DNA from: Candidatus Thioglobus sp. MED-G25
Lineage (GTDB): Bacteria > Pseudomonadota > Gammaproteobacteria > Arenicellales > UBA868
Length of the DNA stretch: 64,000 bases
Reading direction: 5' to 3'
Assembly (NCBI GenBank): GCA_002456995.1
Contig: NTKC01000001.1
Span: 62,001 to 126,000 of the forward strand
Under the pieces are notes generated by a model, which made no database searches, was not told the origin of the DNA, and saw nothing but the letters and a program-made list of their open reading frames with translations. Of the stretch, positions 38,401 through 48,504 are shown piece after piece. Numbering within the stretch: position 1 is the first letter of the stretch; each line of letters opens with the position of its first letter. The position numbers and the translations under genes are program-made.

Positions 38401-40064
38401 TGGTCGGCGCTAGGCAGACACTCCGGTTGTTTCGTATCGTCCAGATCCTGGTCAGGCACGGGCTGGATGAGTTCATCACGGTTTTGCACCTATTCCGGCC
38501 GTATCGGGCTTTGCTTTACCTTTTTCCCGGTTTCTGGTTCCGAAATCTGGATAAACCGCGTGGCCAGAGACTGCGGGAGGCGCTAGAGGAACTCGGTCCG
38601 ATTTTCGTGAAGTTCGGTCAGCTATTGTCGACACGGCCAGACCTGATCCCTGAAGATATCGCCAGTGAGTTAACCCGGCTCCAGGACCGTGTTACACCTT
38701 TCCCCGGTAAGACAGCGCGTGCTGTCATTGAATTGTCCTATGACGGACCTGTGGAAACACATCTGGCTGAATTCGAAGATCAGCCTATGGCCGCGGCTTC
38801 AGTGGCCCAGGTACACAGGGCGAGGCTTCTTGACGGGACCAAAGTAGTGGTCAAGGTGTTGCGCCCCGGGATAGAGGTTGCGATAGACAGGGACCTCGCC
38901 GTGCTTCACGCCCTTGCGCATATGGCGGACAGGCACTGGTCAGACGCGAAACGACTGCGCCCGGTGGAAGTCGTCGAAGACTACGATAAGACGATCCATG
39001 ACGAACTTGACCTGATGCGCGAAGCAGCAAATGCAGCCCAGTTGCGCCATAATTTTCTGGACTCCGATCTAATCTACGTGCCGCAAGTTTACTGGGAGCA
39101 CTGCCGGCGTGACGTCATGGTCATGGAACAGATCGGTGGCATACCTATACGCGATGTCGACGCGATAAGACAAGCTGGTGTAGACATGAAGCAACTGGCA
39201 CACAATGGCGTAGAAATATTTTTTACACAGGCATTTCGTGATGGGTTCTTCCACGCTGACATGCATCCAGGTAACATCTTTGTTGGCCCCGATGGTCAAT
39301 ATCGAGCGGTTGACTTCGGTATCATGGGAACACTGAGTGAACAGGACAAGCGATACTTGGCCGAAAATCTGCTTGGCTTTTTCAATCGTGACTACCGGGC
39401 TGTTGCTCGAGCACACCTGCGGGCGGGGTGGGTACCTGCGGATACCCGCGCTGACGAATTTGAGTCAGCGGTTCGTACCGTCTGTGAACCGATCTTCGCC
39501 AAGCCGATCAGCGAAATATCATTCGGTCGACTGGTGATCCGGCTTTTCCAGGTAGCGCGGCGGTTTAACATGCCGGTGCAACCGCAGTTGGTTTTATTGC
39601 AGAAAACCCTGTTGAACATCGAAGGTTTGGGGCGTCAGCTCTATCCCGAACTCGACCTGTGGGAAACGGCCAAACCTTTCCTCGAACGTTGGATGCGTGA
39701 GCAGATTGGACCGCAGGCCTTATTCAATACCGTTCGACAGGAACTCCCGCACATCGCCGCACTGTTGCCACAGCTACCGGGCCTGACGCAAGATCTGTTG
39801 CAGCGCTTCCAAGATGATGAATCGCATTCAAAGGCCCGAACCCGGGAGATTGAGGCGCTGAATTGTCGGATTGACCGCAGTGAGCGGCGGTTGACAGGCG
39901 TTCTGCTTGGTAGTGCAGTCGGGCTGTCTGGTGTGCTCATACTGTTGTTCGGCAGTGAGACGCTGGGATCGATGGCGGCGGCCCAGGGGGTGGGTACTGG
40001 ATTGTGCCTATTTGGCGTCATTGTAGGACTTTACAGCTGGTTGGCTACGGCTCGGCGACCATAA
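38400..40064 (+). CDS. ubiB: Ubiquinone biosynthesis ATPase UbiB
   Basis: An atypical protein kinase-like ATPase that aids ubiquinone assembly on the membrane. The 554 residues contain the family's KxGQ motif (VKFGQLLSTRPDLIP), the A-rich loop AAASVAQVHRARLL, FRDGFFHADMHPGNIF and the DFGIMGTL metal site. Two hydrophobic helices near the end (VLLGSAVGLSGVLILLFG and LCLFGVIVGLYSWL) anchor it. It is the last gene of the ubi run; a small hairpin with a T tail follows. Confidence 0.95.
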   Translation: MVGARQTLRLFRIVQILVRHGLDEFITVLHLFRPYRALLYLFPGFWFRNLDKPRGQRLREALEELGPIFVKFGQLLSTRPDLIPEDIASELTRLQDRVTPFPGKTARAVIELSYDGPVETHLAEFEDQPMAAASVAQVHRARLLDGTKVVVKVLRPGIEVAIDRDLAVLHALAHMADRHWSDAKRLRPVEVVEDYDKTIHDELDLMREAANAAQLRHNFLDSDLIYVPQVYWEHCRRDVMVMEQIGGIPIRDVDAIRQAGVDMKQLAHNGVEIFFTQAFRDGFFHADMHPGNIFVGPDGQYRAVDFGIMGTLSEQDKRYLAENLLGFFNRDYRAVARAHLRAGWVPADTRADEFESAVRTVCEPIFAKPISEISFGRLVIRLFQVARRFNMPVQPQLVLLQKTLLNIEGLGRQLYPELDLWETAKPFLERWMREQIGPQALFNTVRQELPHIAALLPQLPGLTQDLLQRFQDDESHSKARTREIEALNCRIDRSERRLTGVLLGSAVGLSGVLILLFGSETLGSMAAAQGVGTGLCLFGVIVGLYSWLATARRP

Positions 40065-40075
40065 AGCGCCCATTT

Positions 40076-40100
40076 AACCAACTATAACACTTGGTTTTTT
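40076..40100 (+). terminator. Possible terminator after ubiB
   Basis: AACCAA and TTGGTT pair around nine bases, followed by a run of T (TTTT). The stem is only 6 bp and partly A:T, so it is weak. The right arm doubles as the -35 element of the next promoter. Confidence 0.45.
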
Positions 40101-40119
40101 CGACTAATATCCTTATAAT
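40091..40119 (+). promoter_or_regulatory. Promoter of the iscR-suf operon
   Basis: TTGGTT at 40091-40096, 17 bases, then a perfect TATAAT at 40114-40119. An IscR type 1 site would be expected around it; the A+T-rich bases just after TATAAT (TTACTTGGTTATTCC) resemble one half only, so I do not claim an operator. Confidence 0.6.
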
Positions 40120-40252
40120 ATTACTTGGTTATTCCAGTGATGCATAAGCCAATTGGGTGAACGCAAGAACGTCAACTTGCGAGTGACCCTCTCGTCCAGC
40201 GACTGAATTTGCGGCGCTTCGGGCACTATCTTGAACACAGGGGGGCAGTAAA

Positions 40253-40765
40253 ATGCGATTGACAACCAAGGGCCGTTACGCGGTGACCGCGATGCTTGAT
40301 CTCGCCCTGAATCAGGGCAAGGGCGCTGTGACGCTCCAGGACATTGCGTTAAAACAGGAGATCTCACTCTCGTATCTCGAGCAGCTATTTGCCAAATTAC
40401 GCGGTAACGGTTTGGTCAAGGGCACCCGGGGTCCTGGCGGGGGGTACCGGCTTGCACAGAGTGCTGAGGCCATCTCAGTTGCAGCAATCATCACTGCGGT
40501 TGATGAGAAAGCGGATATGACCCGATGTGGTGGTGAGGCAAACTGCCAAGATGGCAAAAAGTGTCTGACCCACGAGCTGTGGACAGACCTTAGTCTGGAG
40601 ATCTATAAGTTTTTAGACGGCATCACATTGTTTAACCTTGTGAACAGGCCGGAAGTGCGAGAGGTAGCCGAGCGTCAGGAGATTGAACAACAGAGCCACT
40701 CCAGTGGCTTGCAGTCTATCGTCGTTGAATCTGATCAATTGACGGGGACGACTAACAGGTACTAA
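40253..40765 (+). CDS. iscR: Fe-S cluster-responsive transcription regulator IscR
   Basis: An Rrf2-family repressor that senses Fe-S supply. The helix-turn-helix region [20 protein letters not shown] is followed by the cluster ligands C92, C98, C104 and H107 (RCGGEANC ... KKCLTHELW), the same numbers as in E. coli. It heads the sufBCDSU genes, so it very likely adjusts their expression to Fe-S demand. At 170 residues, with a polar tail, it is full length. Confidence 0.95.
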   Translation: MRLTTKGRYAVTAMLDLALNQGKGAVTLQDIALKQEISLSYLEQLFAKLRGNGLVKGTRGPGGGYRLAQSAEAISVAAIITAVDEKADMTRCGGEANCQDGKKCLTHELWTDLSLEIYKFLDGITLFNLVNRPEVREVAERQEIEQQSHSSGLQSIVVESDQLTGTTNRY

Positions 40766-40836
40766 TCCCTTCACACAATATTCAGAAGGTTTCTCGCACC
40801 CTCTGTTTGTGTTCCAAATTCTTACAGGCGATAAAT

Positions 40837-42285
40837 ATGAATTCATCAGTATCGGCAATCAGTGACCTGATCGGTCGTGACTACAAAGAAGGGTTCGTCA
40901 CCGAGATCGAAACGGACACCTTTCCACCTGGGCTGGACGAAAATGTAATTCGAGCCTTGTCTACAAAAAAGAACGAACCTGAATTTATGCTCGACTGGCG
41001 CTTGAGTGCGTTTCAACGCTGGCAGGAAATGGTTGAGCCTAGCTGGGCACATGTTAGTTACCAACCGATCGATTTTCAGGCGGTTAGTTATTATTCTGCG
41101 CCGCGCAGTGTGGGAGACGGCCCCCAGAGCCTCGATGAGGTCGATCCGAAACTCCTGGAGACGTACAACAAGCTGGGTATTTCGCTGCAAGAACAGAAAT
41201 TCCTCGCGGGTGTCGCTGTGGATGCGGTTTTTGACAGCGTGTCAGTCGCGACAACATTCAAGAGCAAACTCGCTGAAGCCGGGGTGATCTTCTGTCCGTT
41301 TTCAGAGGCTGTGCAGGAGCACCCGGAACTGGTGAGCCGATATCTGGGAGCAGTTGTGCCAGCGGGGGATAACTTCTACGCTGCCCTCAACGCGGCCGTT
41401 TTCAGCGATGGCTCATTCGTTTATATCCCCAAGGGGGTGCGTTGCCCGATGGAGCTGTCGACATATTTTCGAATTAACGCATTGAATACCGGGCAGTTCG
41501 AGCGAACGTTGATTGTCGCGGACGAAGACAGTTATGTCAGTTACCTGGAAGGATGTACGGCGCCGATGCGCGACGAGAACCAGTTGCACGCCGCGGTGGT
41601 TGAGCTGGTGGCAATGAAAGGTGCCCAGATCAAATACGCTACAGTACAAAATTGGTACCCGGGCGACGAGGAAGGTCGCGGTGGCATTTACAACTTCGTC
41701 ACCAAGCGTGGGGCCTGTAGAGGTGACGAGGCCAAGATATCGTGGACCCAGGTGGAAACAGGATCAGCAATTACCTGGAAGTATCCCAGCGTCTTGCTTG
41801 AGGGCGATCGATCGGTTGGAGAATTCTACTCAGTAGCACTGACCAACAACTGCCAACAGGCGGACACAGGAACAAAGATGGTCCACATTGGCAAAAACAC
41901 CAGTAGCACGATCATCTCCAAGGGTATTTCAGCGGGTCGTGGCCAGAACGCTTATCGAGGCCAGGTTAAGATACTTAAGGGTGCTGACAATGCGCGCAAC
42001 TACTCCCAGTGTGATTCCCTGCTGATGGGGGACCGCTGCGGTGCACATACCTTTCCCTACGTGGAAGTGAAAAATCCAACCGCAACGGTCGAACACGAAG
42101 CAACCACTTCAAAAATTGGCGAAGACCAGTTGTTCTATTGCCGGCAACGAGGTTTGTCGGAAGAAGACGCGGTATCGATGATTGTCAATGGATTTTGCAA
42201 GGAAGTATTCAAGGAACTGCCAATGGAGTTTGCGGTAGAGGCGCAGGCGCTGCTGGGCGTCAGTCTGGAGGGGGCTGTGGGATGA
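40837..42285 (+). CDS. sufB: Fe-S scaffold SufB
   Basis: Core scaffold of the SUF Fe-S assembly machine, in complex with SufC and SufD. The start is the ATG at 40837 ([25 protein letters not shown]); a TTG upstream at 40807 adds unrelated residues. The 482-residue protein has the beta-helix core and the SufB cysteines, for example in [23 protein letters not shown]-terminal [19 protein letters not shown] block that binds SufC is present. First gene of the suf run after iscR. Confidence 0.97.
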   Translation: MNSSVSAISDLIGRDYKEGFVTEIETDTFPPGLDENVIRALSTKKNEPEFMLDWRLSAFQRWQEMVEPSWAHVSYQPIDFQAVSYYSAPRSVGDGPQSLDEVDPKLLETYNKLGISLQEQKFLAGVAVDAVFDSVSVATTFKSKLAEAGVIFCPFSEAVQEHPELVSRYLGAVVPAGDNFYAALNAAVFSDGSFVYIPKGVRCPMELSTYFRINALNTGQFERTLIVADEDSYVSYLEGCTAPMRDENQLHAAVVELVAMKGAQIKYATVQNWYPGDEEGRGGIYNFVTKRGACRGDEAKISWTQVETGSAITWKYPSVLLEGDRSVGEFYSVALTNNCQQADTGTKMVHIGKNTSSTIISKGISAGRGQNAYRGQVKILKGADNARNYSQCDSLLMGDRCGAHTFPYVEVKNPTATVEHEATTSKIGEDQLFYCRQRGLSEEDAVSMIVNGFCKEVFKELPMEFAVEAQALLGVSLEGAVG

Positions 42286-42331
42286 TGTGGTGGAATGAAT
42301 CATTAGAACGAGTATGGCGGAGTAAAAACCA

Positions 42332-43102
42332 ATGTTGAGCGTGACTAATCTTGATGTTGCTGTTAACGGGGGCATGATCCTCAATGAGCTTAACCTCGAA
42401 GTCCAGGCAGGCGAAGTTCACGCAATAATGGGCCCAAATGGTTCAGGTAAAAGCACATTCGCAAATGTGTTAGCTGGTCACCCCGGCTATGAAGTCACGG
42501 CAGGTTCGGTTATTTACGAGGGCCAAGATCTACTGCAAATGGATCCTGAAGAAAGGGCGCGTCGGGGAGTTTTTCTTGCCTTCCAGTATCCGGTCGAGAT
42601 TCCAGGAGTTAGCAATGTTTATTTGTTGAAAGCAGCTGTCAACGAAATTCGAAAACATCGCGGGGAAAGCGAACTCGATGCGGTGAAATTTCTCAAGCTG
42701 GTACGCGAAAAACTGAAGCTGGTCGACATGAAGGAAGAATTCTTGCACCGTGCGATTAACGAAGGATTTTCTGGGGGTGAAAAAAAACGCAACGAGATAT
42801 TCCAGATGGCCATGTTGGAACCGAAACTTGCTATCCTGGACGAAACTGATTCGGGTCTGGATATCGATGCTCTCAAAGTCGTCGCCCAAGGTGTCAATGA
42901 GTTGCGGGACTCGAGCAGATCGATTGTTATGGTCACACACTACCAGCGATTGCTTGATTACATCGTACCTGACTACGTTCATGTTCTGGCCGGTGGACGA
43001 GTGGTCAAGTCGGGTGGTAAAGAGCTGGCTTTAGAGCTTGAAGAGCACGGTTACGGTTGGATCGAAGGCCAAACCGCCGAACTTCTCGAAACCAGGGCCT
43101 GA
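42332..43102 (+). CDS. sufC: Fe-S assembly ATPase SufC
   Basis: ABC-type ATPase that powers the SufBC2D complex in the cytosol; it has no membrane partner. Visible are Walker A GPNGSGKST (residues 34-42), the Q-loop FQYPVEIPG, the signature FSGGEKKRNE and Walker B LAILDETDSGLD with its H-loop VTHYQRL. 256 residues is usual. It lies 46 bases after sufB and its stop is five bases before sufD. Confidence 0.97.
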   Translation: MLSVTNLDVAVNGGMILNELNLEVQAGEVHAIMGPNGSGKSTFANVLAGHPGYEVTAGSVIYEGQDLLQMDPEERARRGVFLAFQYPVEIPGVSNVYLLKAAVNEIRKHRGESELDAVKFLKLVREKLKLVDMKEEFLHRAINEGFSGGEKKRNEIFQMAMLEPKLAILDETDSGLDIDALKVVAQGVNELRDSSRSIVMVTHYQRLLDYIVPDYVHVLAGGRVVKSGGKELALELEEHGYGWIEGQTAELLETRA

Positions 43103-43106
43103 ACCA

Positions 43107-44447
43107 GTGAATATCGCTGCTTCTAACGCCGACGCCGCCGACTATGTTGCGGCACAGCAGATCGCAGCTGGCGCACTGCCGGCTGCTGGTACGCCTTGGT
43201 TGGACGCCAGTCGAGACAAGGCCAAGGTGATTCTGGCTGATGTTGGGCTACCCACGACCCGGCTGGAGGACTGGAAATACACCAACACGCGATCGATTAC
43301 ACGAACCAAATTCGATCCGGTCCTGCGTTCGGAAAGCTGGTCTGAGACCGCGGTTATTGAACAACTGAAAGTGCCCGAACTAAAAAGTCATCGGCTCGTA
43401 TTTGCCGACGGGATTTTCGTGTCTGAATTGTCAAGTGATGCCGATCTGCCCCGGGGTGTCAGGGTCATGAGTATGGCGCAGTTGTTGCAGTCTGAGCCGG
43501 AGTATTTGAAATCCGCATTGGGGTCAGCTTTACCGGAATCACCGCATGGATTTACGGCGATGAATTCGTCGTTCATATCGGATGGTGCTTTCGTAGAAAT
43601 CGGTGCTGAAGTCATGCTCGATAAACCGATCGAACTTCTGTTTGTTTCAGCATGTAGTGGCAAAGATCGGCTGGGATTGCCCCGAAACCTGGTGCTGTGC
43701 CGATCCGGCAGTTCTGCGACCGTTGTCGAGCGTTACCTGTCGGCAACAAAGTCTCGGTCACTGACTAACGTTGTCACCGAAGTGGTACTCGATGACAGCG
43801 CCAGTTTAAATCATTACCGGGTTGTTGACGAAAGCGCTGACAGTTTTCACGTTGGCGGTCTTTTTGTCCAACAGGATCAATCGAGTCGGCTTGACGCCTG
43901 CTCTGTTGTAGTGGGTGGTGGCCTGGTACGTAACGACGTGCTGGTGAATCTGAATGCGCCCGGTGCGGCAGTTGATCTAACCGGCCTTTATCTCGGTCGA
44001 GGTCGAAGCCACATTGATAACCATACGCATGTGGTTCACCATACACCAGACGGCACCAGTCGGGAACATTACAAAGGCATTTTGGATGACCGTTCCCGGG
44101 CTGTCTTTCACGGTCGAATTACAGTCGAATCAGGAGCCCAGCAGACCGATTCAGAGCAGAGCAATCACAATCTGCTGCTATCCAGAGATGCCGAAGTAGA
44201 CACCAAGCCGCAGCTTGAGATCTATGCAGACGATGTGAAGTGTGCGCATGGGGTCACTGTCGGTCAGTTGGATGACAAAGCTGTTTTCTATTTGCGTGCG
44301 CGCGGGGTCGGTGAGGACGAAGCGCGCAAAATGCTCACACTAGCCTTCGCTGCCGATGTCCTTGCAAAGATCGAGCAGCCTGCGCTCAAGGGCTACCTTG
44401 AACGTTGTGTCAGCGATCTATTGTCGTCCATAACGCACACCAGTTGA
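43107..44447 (+). CDS. sufD: Fe-S assembly protein SufD
   Basis: Partner of SufB in the SufBC2D scaffold; it helps iron entry. The 446-residue protein starts at the GTG at 43107; the frame is open 23 codons earlier but inside sufC. It has RLEDWKYTNTRSI near the start and the conserved end region CAHGVTVGQLDDKAVFYLRARGV with the H that matches E. coli SufD H360. Its stop overlaps the sufS ATG (TGATG). Confidence 0.95.
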   Translation: MNIAASNADAADYVAAQQIAAGALPAAGTPWLDASRDKAKVILADVGLPTTRLEDWKYTNTRSITRTKFDPVLRSESWSETAVIEQLKVPELKSHRLVFADGIFVSELSSDADLPRGVRVMSMAQLLQSEPEYLKSALGSALPESPHGFTAMNSSFISDGAFVEIGAEVMLDKPIELLFVSACSGKDRLGLPRNLVLCRSGSSATVVERYLSATKSRSLTNVVTEVVLDDSASLNHYRVVDESADSFHVGGLFVQQDQSSRLDACSVVVGGGLVRNDVLVNLNAPGAAVDLTGLYLGRGRSHIDNHTHVVHHTPDGTSREHYKGILDDRSRAVFHGRITVESGAQQTDSEQSNHNLLLSRDAEVDTKPQLEIYADDVKCAHGVTVGQLDDKAVFYLRARGVGEDEARKMLTLAFAADVLAKIEQPALKGYLERCVSDLLSSITHTS

Positions 44448-45706
44448 TGAACATTCCTCGAGCCAGTACACAAGGCGCACTCTCCCCACTTGATGTCGAG
44501 GCGGTAAGGCGAGACTTCCCGGCATTACACCAGCAGGTCAATGACCGGCCGCTGGTTTATTTGGACAGCGGTGCGAGTTCGCAGAAGCCCGAACAAGTTA
44601 TCGAAGCGCTGAACAACTACGAGCGACATGACCACTCGAATGTGCATCGTGGTGTTCACACCCTTAGTCAGCGCGCAACTGAGGCTTATGAAGCATCGCG
44701 TACCAAGGTGCAACAGTTTATCAATGCCAGATCAGTCAAAGAAGTTGTATTTACCCGCGGAACGACCGAGGCAATCAACTTGGTCGCCCAGAGTTATGGC
44801 CGTGCCAAACTGCAATCTGACGATGAAATACTGATTACAGAGATGGAGCATCACGCCAACATTGTCCCTTGGCAGTTATTGTGCGAACAGACCGGCGCCA
44901 AACTCAAGGTCGTTCCGTTTGACGATACGGGTGTGCTAGAGATGTCGCGGCTTAAGGACCAACTCACCGAAAAGACACGTATCGTTGCCGTGACACATGT
45001 ATCGAACGCATTGGGTACGGTCAACCCGGTCGGGCAAATTATTCAACTGGCGCACGATGCCGGTGCAGTTGTTCTAGTGGATGGTGCACAGGCGATTCCG
45101 CACGGACCGGTCGATGTCACTGCGCTGGAGTGCGACTTCTACGCGTTTTCCGGACACAAAGTTTATGGCCCCACTGGCATCGGTGTGTTGTACGGTAGAG
45201 AATCCCTACTCGAAGACATGCCGCCATGGCAGGGTGGGGGTGACATGATCAAAACAGTCAGTTTTGATGAAACGACCTACAACGATCTGCCTTACAAATT
45301 TGAAGCAGGAACACCGCATATCGCCGGGGCTATTGGTCTGGGTGCTGCCGTGGATTATGTGACAGCGCTGGGCTCCGATTGCATTGCCGCGCACGAGCAT
45401 CAGTTGATCAACTACGCAACTGAACGGGCGAACGCGGAAAAAGACATGCACATTTTTGGCCAAGCACCAGTCAAGGCAGGTATCCTGTCTTTTGCCCTGG
45501 ATGGTATACACCCACACGACATCGGAACAATTCTTGATCAAGAAGGAGTTGCGATTCGTACCGGACATCATTGTGCCATGCCGGTAATGACGCATTACGG
45601 GGTTTCAGCCACGGCAAGAGCCAGCTTCGGCCCCTATAACACGATCGATGACATCGATGTGCTGTTTCGGGCGATGGACAAAGTGCGCGAGATGTTTAGA
45701 CAATGA
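44447..45706 (+). CDS. sufS: Cysteine desulfurase SufS
   Basis: PLP enzyme that takes sulphur from cysteine as a persulphide for cluster building. The start is the ATG at 44447, overlapping the sufD stop. The 419-residue protein has the PLP lysine K238 in FSGHKVYGPTG, the histidine region EMEHHANIVPW and the catalytic cysteine C376 in RTGHHCAMPVM. It is type II (short active loop). Its sulphur acceptor is expected to be SufU, the next gene, with a four-base ATGA overlap, and not SufE, which is absent. Confidence 0.96.
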   Translation: MNIPRASTQGALSPLDVEAVRRDFPALHQQVNDRPLVYLDSGASSQKPEQVIEALNNYERHDHSNVHRGVHTLSQRATEAYEASRTKVQQFINARSVKEVVFTRGTTEAINLVAQSYGRAKLQSDDEILITEMEHHANIVPWQLLCEQTGAKLKVVPFDDTGVLEMSRLKDQLTEKTRIVAVTHVSNALGTVNPVGQIIQLAHDAGAVVLVDGAQAIPHGPVDVTALECDFYAFSGHKVYGPTGIGVLYGRESLLEDMPPWQGGGDMIKTVSFDETTYNDLPYKFEAGTPHIAGAIGLGAAVDYVTALGSDCIAAHEHQLINYATERANAEKDMHIFGQAPVKAGILSFALDGIHPHDIGTILDQEGVAIRTGHHCAMPVMTHYGVSATARASFGPYNTIDDIDVLFRAMDKVREMFRQ

Positions 45707-46161
45707 CTGAACTACGAGATCTTTATCAGGCCGTAATTCTCGACCACAACAACAATCCACGGAATTACGGTAAGTTGACATTGGCCAATCGACATGCCGA
45801 AGGGGTGAATCCTCTGTGTGGTGATCAGGTCAATGTGTTCTTTAGACTCGGCGACGACGTCTCAGTGAAAGAAGTTGGGTTTGAGGGCCGCGGTTGCGCG
45901 ATCTGTATGGCGTCAGCTTCGATCATGACCGAGACTGTTAAGCATCTGAGCGTCGTGCAGGCCGATCAGTATGTCACGGCATTCTGCAGCCTGGCAGTCG
46001 GTGAGAATTCTGATTTCACGGGGCGGCTTGATCTGTCGACGCTGAATATACTGGCCGGTGTTAAGGCTTATCCGGCGCGTATCAAATGTGCGACCTTGGC
46101 GTGGCACACAGCCCGTTCAGCGTTGTCTAAGGGTGGCGCAAGCGTTACAACCGAAACCTAA
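45703..46161 (+). CDS. sufU: SufU-type zinc sulphur acceptor
   Basis: A NifU-like protein of the SufU type that takes sulphur from SufS through a zinc-bound site. The ligands are C39, D41 (PLCGDQ), C65 (GCAICMAS) and C129 (RIKCATLAW), in the SufU spacing. At 152 residues it lacks the extra segments of scaffold NifU or IscU. SufU is mainly known from Firmicutes; in gammaproteobacteria SufE is the usual partner, though SufU is also seen in some marine lineages. The gene overlaps sufS by four bases. Confidence 0.93.
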   Translation: MTELRDLYQAVILDHNNNPRNYGKLTLANRHAEGVNPLCGDQVNVFFRLGDDVSVKEVGFEGRGCAICMASASIMTETVKHLSVVQADQYVTAFCSLAVGENSDFTGRLDLSTLNILAGVKAYPARIKCATLAWHTARSALSKGGASVTTET

Positions 46162-46176
46162 AGGTGTAGACAAGTT

Positions 46177-46758
46177 ATGAGTATTAAGAAACACTACGAT
46201 GCGTTTGTCGGCAAGTTTATAGGTGACGAAAATGAAGACTCGACACTGCCTTATGCACAAGCCGGTGAATCGGCCAGTGACGCAGAGTTTGCGGTGGATG
46301 GATCGTCGTTAGCCCATGACAATGCCGAGATTGAGCCCGTTTCAGAGGGTGTGATTACTCCAGACACTGTAATCACCCGCACTGATGCCGACCAGGATCC
46401 CGCTGAGACAGAATCCGAACTAGAAACAGGGCCAGAGGTTACAGGTGGTGGCGACCCCGAACTGCGGAGTCGAGTCATTGCAGCACTTAAGGAAATTTAC
46501 GACCCCGAGATACCTCTGAATATCTATGATCTAGGCCTTATCTACAGGATAGATATAGACCCGGACACTAATACCAGCATTGATATGACGTTAACGTCGC
46601 CAAACTGTCCAGTCGCTGAGAGTCTTCCGGGTGAAGTTGAAAACGCCGCAAAAACTGTTGAAGGTATTGGTGATGTTCAACTTGAACTGGTCTGGGATCC
46701 GCCCTGGGATATGGACCGTTTGGGTGAGGCGGGTCGGCTGGAACTGGGCCTGTTCTGA
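46177..46758 (+). CDS. sufT: SufT/MIP18-type protein with acidic N-terminal extension
   Basis: The last 100 residues are a MIP18/DUF59 domain as in SufT (IYDPEIPLNIYDLGLIYRI ... LTSPNCPVAESLP), with the conserved cysteine C144. SufT helps Fe-S maturation, often under high demand. The first 90 residues are unlike the usual short N-terminus: rich in Asp, Glu, Ser and Thr with no predicted fold. The gene follows sufU by 15 bases. I am sure of the domain; the role of the extension is open. Confidence 0.88.
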   Translation: MSIKKHYDAFVGKFIGDENEDSTLPYAQAGESASDAEFAVDGSSLAHDNAEIEPVSEGVITPDTVITRTDADQDPAETESELETGPEVTGGGDPELRSRVIAALKEIYDPEIPLNIYDLGLIYRIDIDPDTNTSIDMTLTSPNCPVAESLPGEVENAAKTVEGIGDVQLELVWDPPWDMDRLGEAGRLELGLF

Positions 46759-46764
46759 ACGACT

Positions 46765-47085
46765 ATGAGCGATTGGTTAAACGTTGCATCCACTGACGAG
46801 TTGAAACCTGGTGAAGTTAAGGTTGTCGATATAGACGGCACCGATGTCGCTTTGTTTAATATCGCTGAGGAGTACTTTGCGGTTGAGGACCTTTGCACCC
46901 ATGACGGTGCAGAAATCGCTTCCGGTTGTATTCACGGCGATGTCATAGAATGTCCAAGACATGGTGCTCGATTCAGTATCCGCACCGGCGAAGTTACAGC
47001 ACCGCCGGCCTATGAACCGCTTCACCTCTTTGCGCTTGAAGTGAGAGCTGAACAGATTTTTGTGCGAGATGATCGGTGGGACTGA
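46765..47085 (+). CDS. Rieske-type 2Fe-2S ferredoxin
   Basis: A 106-residue soluble Rieske ferredoxin of the type used as an electron carrier for oxygenases. The ligands are C44, H46, C63 and H66 (LCTHDGA ... ECPRHGARF). It is the last gene of the suf run, seven bases after sufT. Its place suggests it is a client or a helper of the SUF system; no oxygenase gene is near. The reductase that would feed it is not in the window. Confidence 0.9.
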   Translation: MSDWLNVASTDELKPGEVKVVDIDGTDVALFNIAEEYFAVEDLCTHDGAEIASGCIHGDVIECPRHGARFSIRTGEVTAPPAYEPLHLFALEVRAEQIFVRDDRWD

Positions 47086-47118
47086 GGCAGCAAAGTCCAC
47101 ACAGTATTTGATCCAAAA

Positions 47119-48504
47119 ATGATGAAAAAGCTGTTTATCAAAACATTTGGTTGCCAGATGAACGACTATGATTCACGAAGGATCGCGGATCTGCTCGCTC
47201 AATCACACGGCATGGAAAAGACCGATGATGCCCAATCGGCGGATGTTCTGTTGCTGAACACCTGTTCTGTACGAGAGAAAGCGCAAGAGAAAGTATTCTC
47301 ACAACTGGGCCGCTGGCGTAAATTGAAGGACAGTCGGCCACAATTGGTGATTGGAGTGGGGGGTTGTGTGGCAAGCCAGGAAGGAGAGGCAATTCTCAGT
47401 CGAGCACCTTATGTCGATCTGGTATTTGGACCACAGACCTATCATCGATTGCCATCGATGTACGATGCACTGATGTCAGAGCGACAGAGTCGGGTGGACG
47501 TCAGTTTTCCGGAGATCGAAAAATTTGACCACCTGCCTCCGCCGCAGAGCGACGGTTGCCGAGCTTTCGTTTCCGTCATGGAAGGTTGCAGTAAGTATTG
47601 CACTTTCTGTGTCGTTCCCTACACCAGAGGAGAAGAATTCAGTCGACCGTTTGACGATGTAATCACAGAAATCTATGAACTTGCAGAGCAAGGTGTTAAA
47701 GAGGTAACGCTACTCGGACAGAACGTCAACGCTTATGCCGGTGCCCGACACGGTGGCGGCAAGGTCGGTTTTGCGGAACTAGTCCGTTACACCGCGGCAG
47801 TAGAAGGTATTGAGCGGTTGCGGTACACCACCTCTCACCCGATCGATTTTGATCAGGATCTAATAGATGTTTATGCCGATGTACCTGAACTGGTCAGCCA
47901 TCTTCACCTCCCGGTACAGAGTGGCTCCGATAGGATACTCAGACTGATGAAACGCGGTTACACCGTGGCAGATTACGAACAGATTATCAGGCAGGTGAAG
48001 TTACAACGCCCAGGGTTGTCAGTTTCAACTGACTTTATAGTTGGATTCCCCGGTGAAACTGATGACGATTTTGATCAGACCATGGACTTGGTTGACCGTG
48101 TGGGATTCGACCAGTCGTACAGCTTTGTTTACAGTGCCAGGCCGGGCACGCCGGCGGCAGTGTTGACGGACGAATTGTCTGCAGAGGTCAAACAGCAGCG
48201 GTTAATCCGCCTGCAGGAACGAATCCGGCAGTTTGCGAGTTCGATCAGTCAGCAGATGATTGGCACCCTCCAACGGGTTCTGGTCGACGGACTGTCAAGA
48301 AAAGATCCCCAACAGTTAAGCGGTCGCACTGACAACAATCGGGTGGTCAATTTTTTGAGTTCTTCACAGTGTGAGAACCAGTTTGTTAATATCATGATAA
48401 CTGAAGCGCTGCCGAATTCTCTGCGTGGCCACAGGGCTGAGGACACTTCCCATAATTCTGCTATCATGAGAACCGGTCAAACACGGGCAAGCAACGCCGC
48501 TTGA
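47119..48504 (+). CDS. miaB: tRNA-2-methylthio-N6-dimethylallyladenosine synthase MiaB
   Basis: Radical-SAM enzyme that adds the methylthio group at A37 of tRNAs reading UNN codons. It has the extra 4Fe-4S ligands C12, C49 and C83, the radical-SAM motif C157-x3-C161-x2-C164, and a TRAM domain at the end. 461 residues is standard. It carries two clusters, so it is a natural client of the suf genes just upstream. It begins miaB-ybeZ-ybeY-corC-lnt, the E. coli order. Its TGA overlaps the TTG start of ybeZ. Confidence 0.95.
   Translation: MMKKLFIKTFGCQMNDYDSRRIADLLAQSHGMEKTDDAQSADVLLLNTCSVREKAQEKVFSQLGRWRKLKDSRPQLVIGVGGCVASQEGEAILSRAPYVDLVFGPQTYHRLPSMYDALMSERQSRVDVSFPEIEKFDHLPPPQSDGCRAFVSVMEGCSKYCTFCVVPYTRGEEFSRPFDDVITEIYELAEQGVKEVTLLGQNVNAYAGARHGGGKVGFAELVRYTAAVEGIERLRYTTSHPIDFDQDLIDVYADVPELVSHLHLPVQSGSDRILRLMKRGYTVADYEQIIRQVKLQRPGLSVSTDFIVGFPGETDDDFDQTMDLVDRVGFDQSYSFVYSARPGTPAAVLTDELSAEVKQQRLIRLQERIRQFASSISQQMIGTLQRVLVDGLSRKDPQQLSGRTDNNRVVNFLSSSQCENQFVNIMITEALPNSLRGHRAEDTSHNSAIMRTGQTRASNAA

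Noticed and set aside
40100..40250. IscR type 1 operator
   Set aside because: Only one half-like stretch is seen after the -10 box; not enough to call a site.
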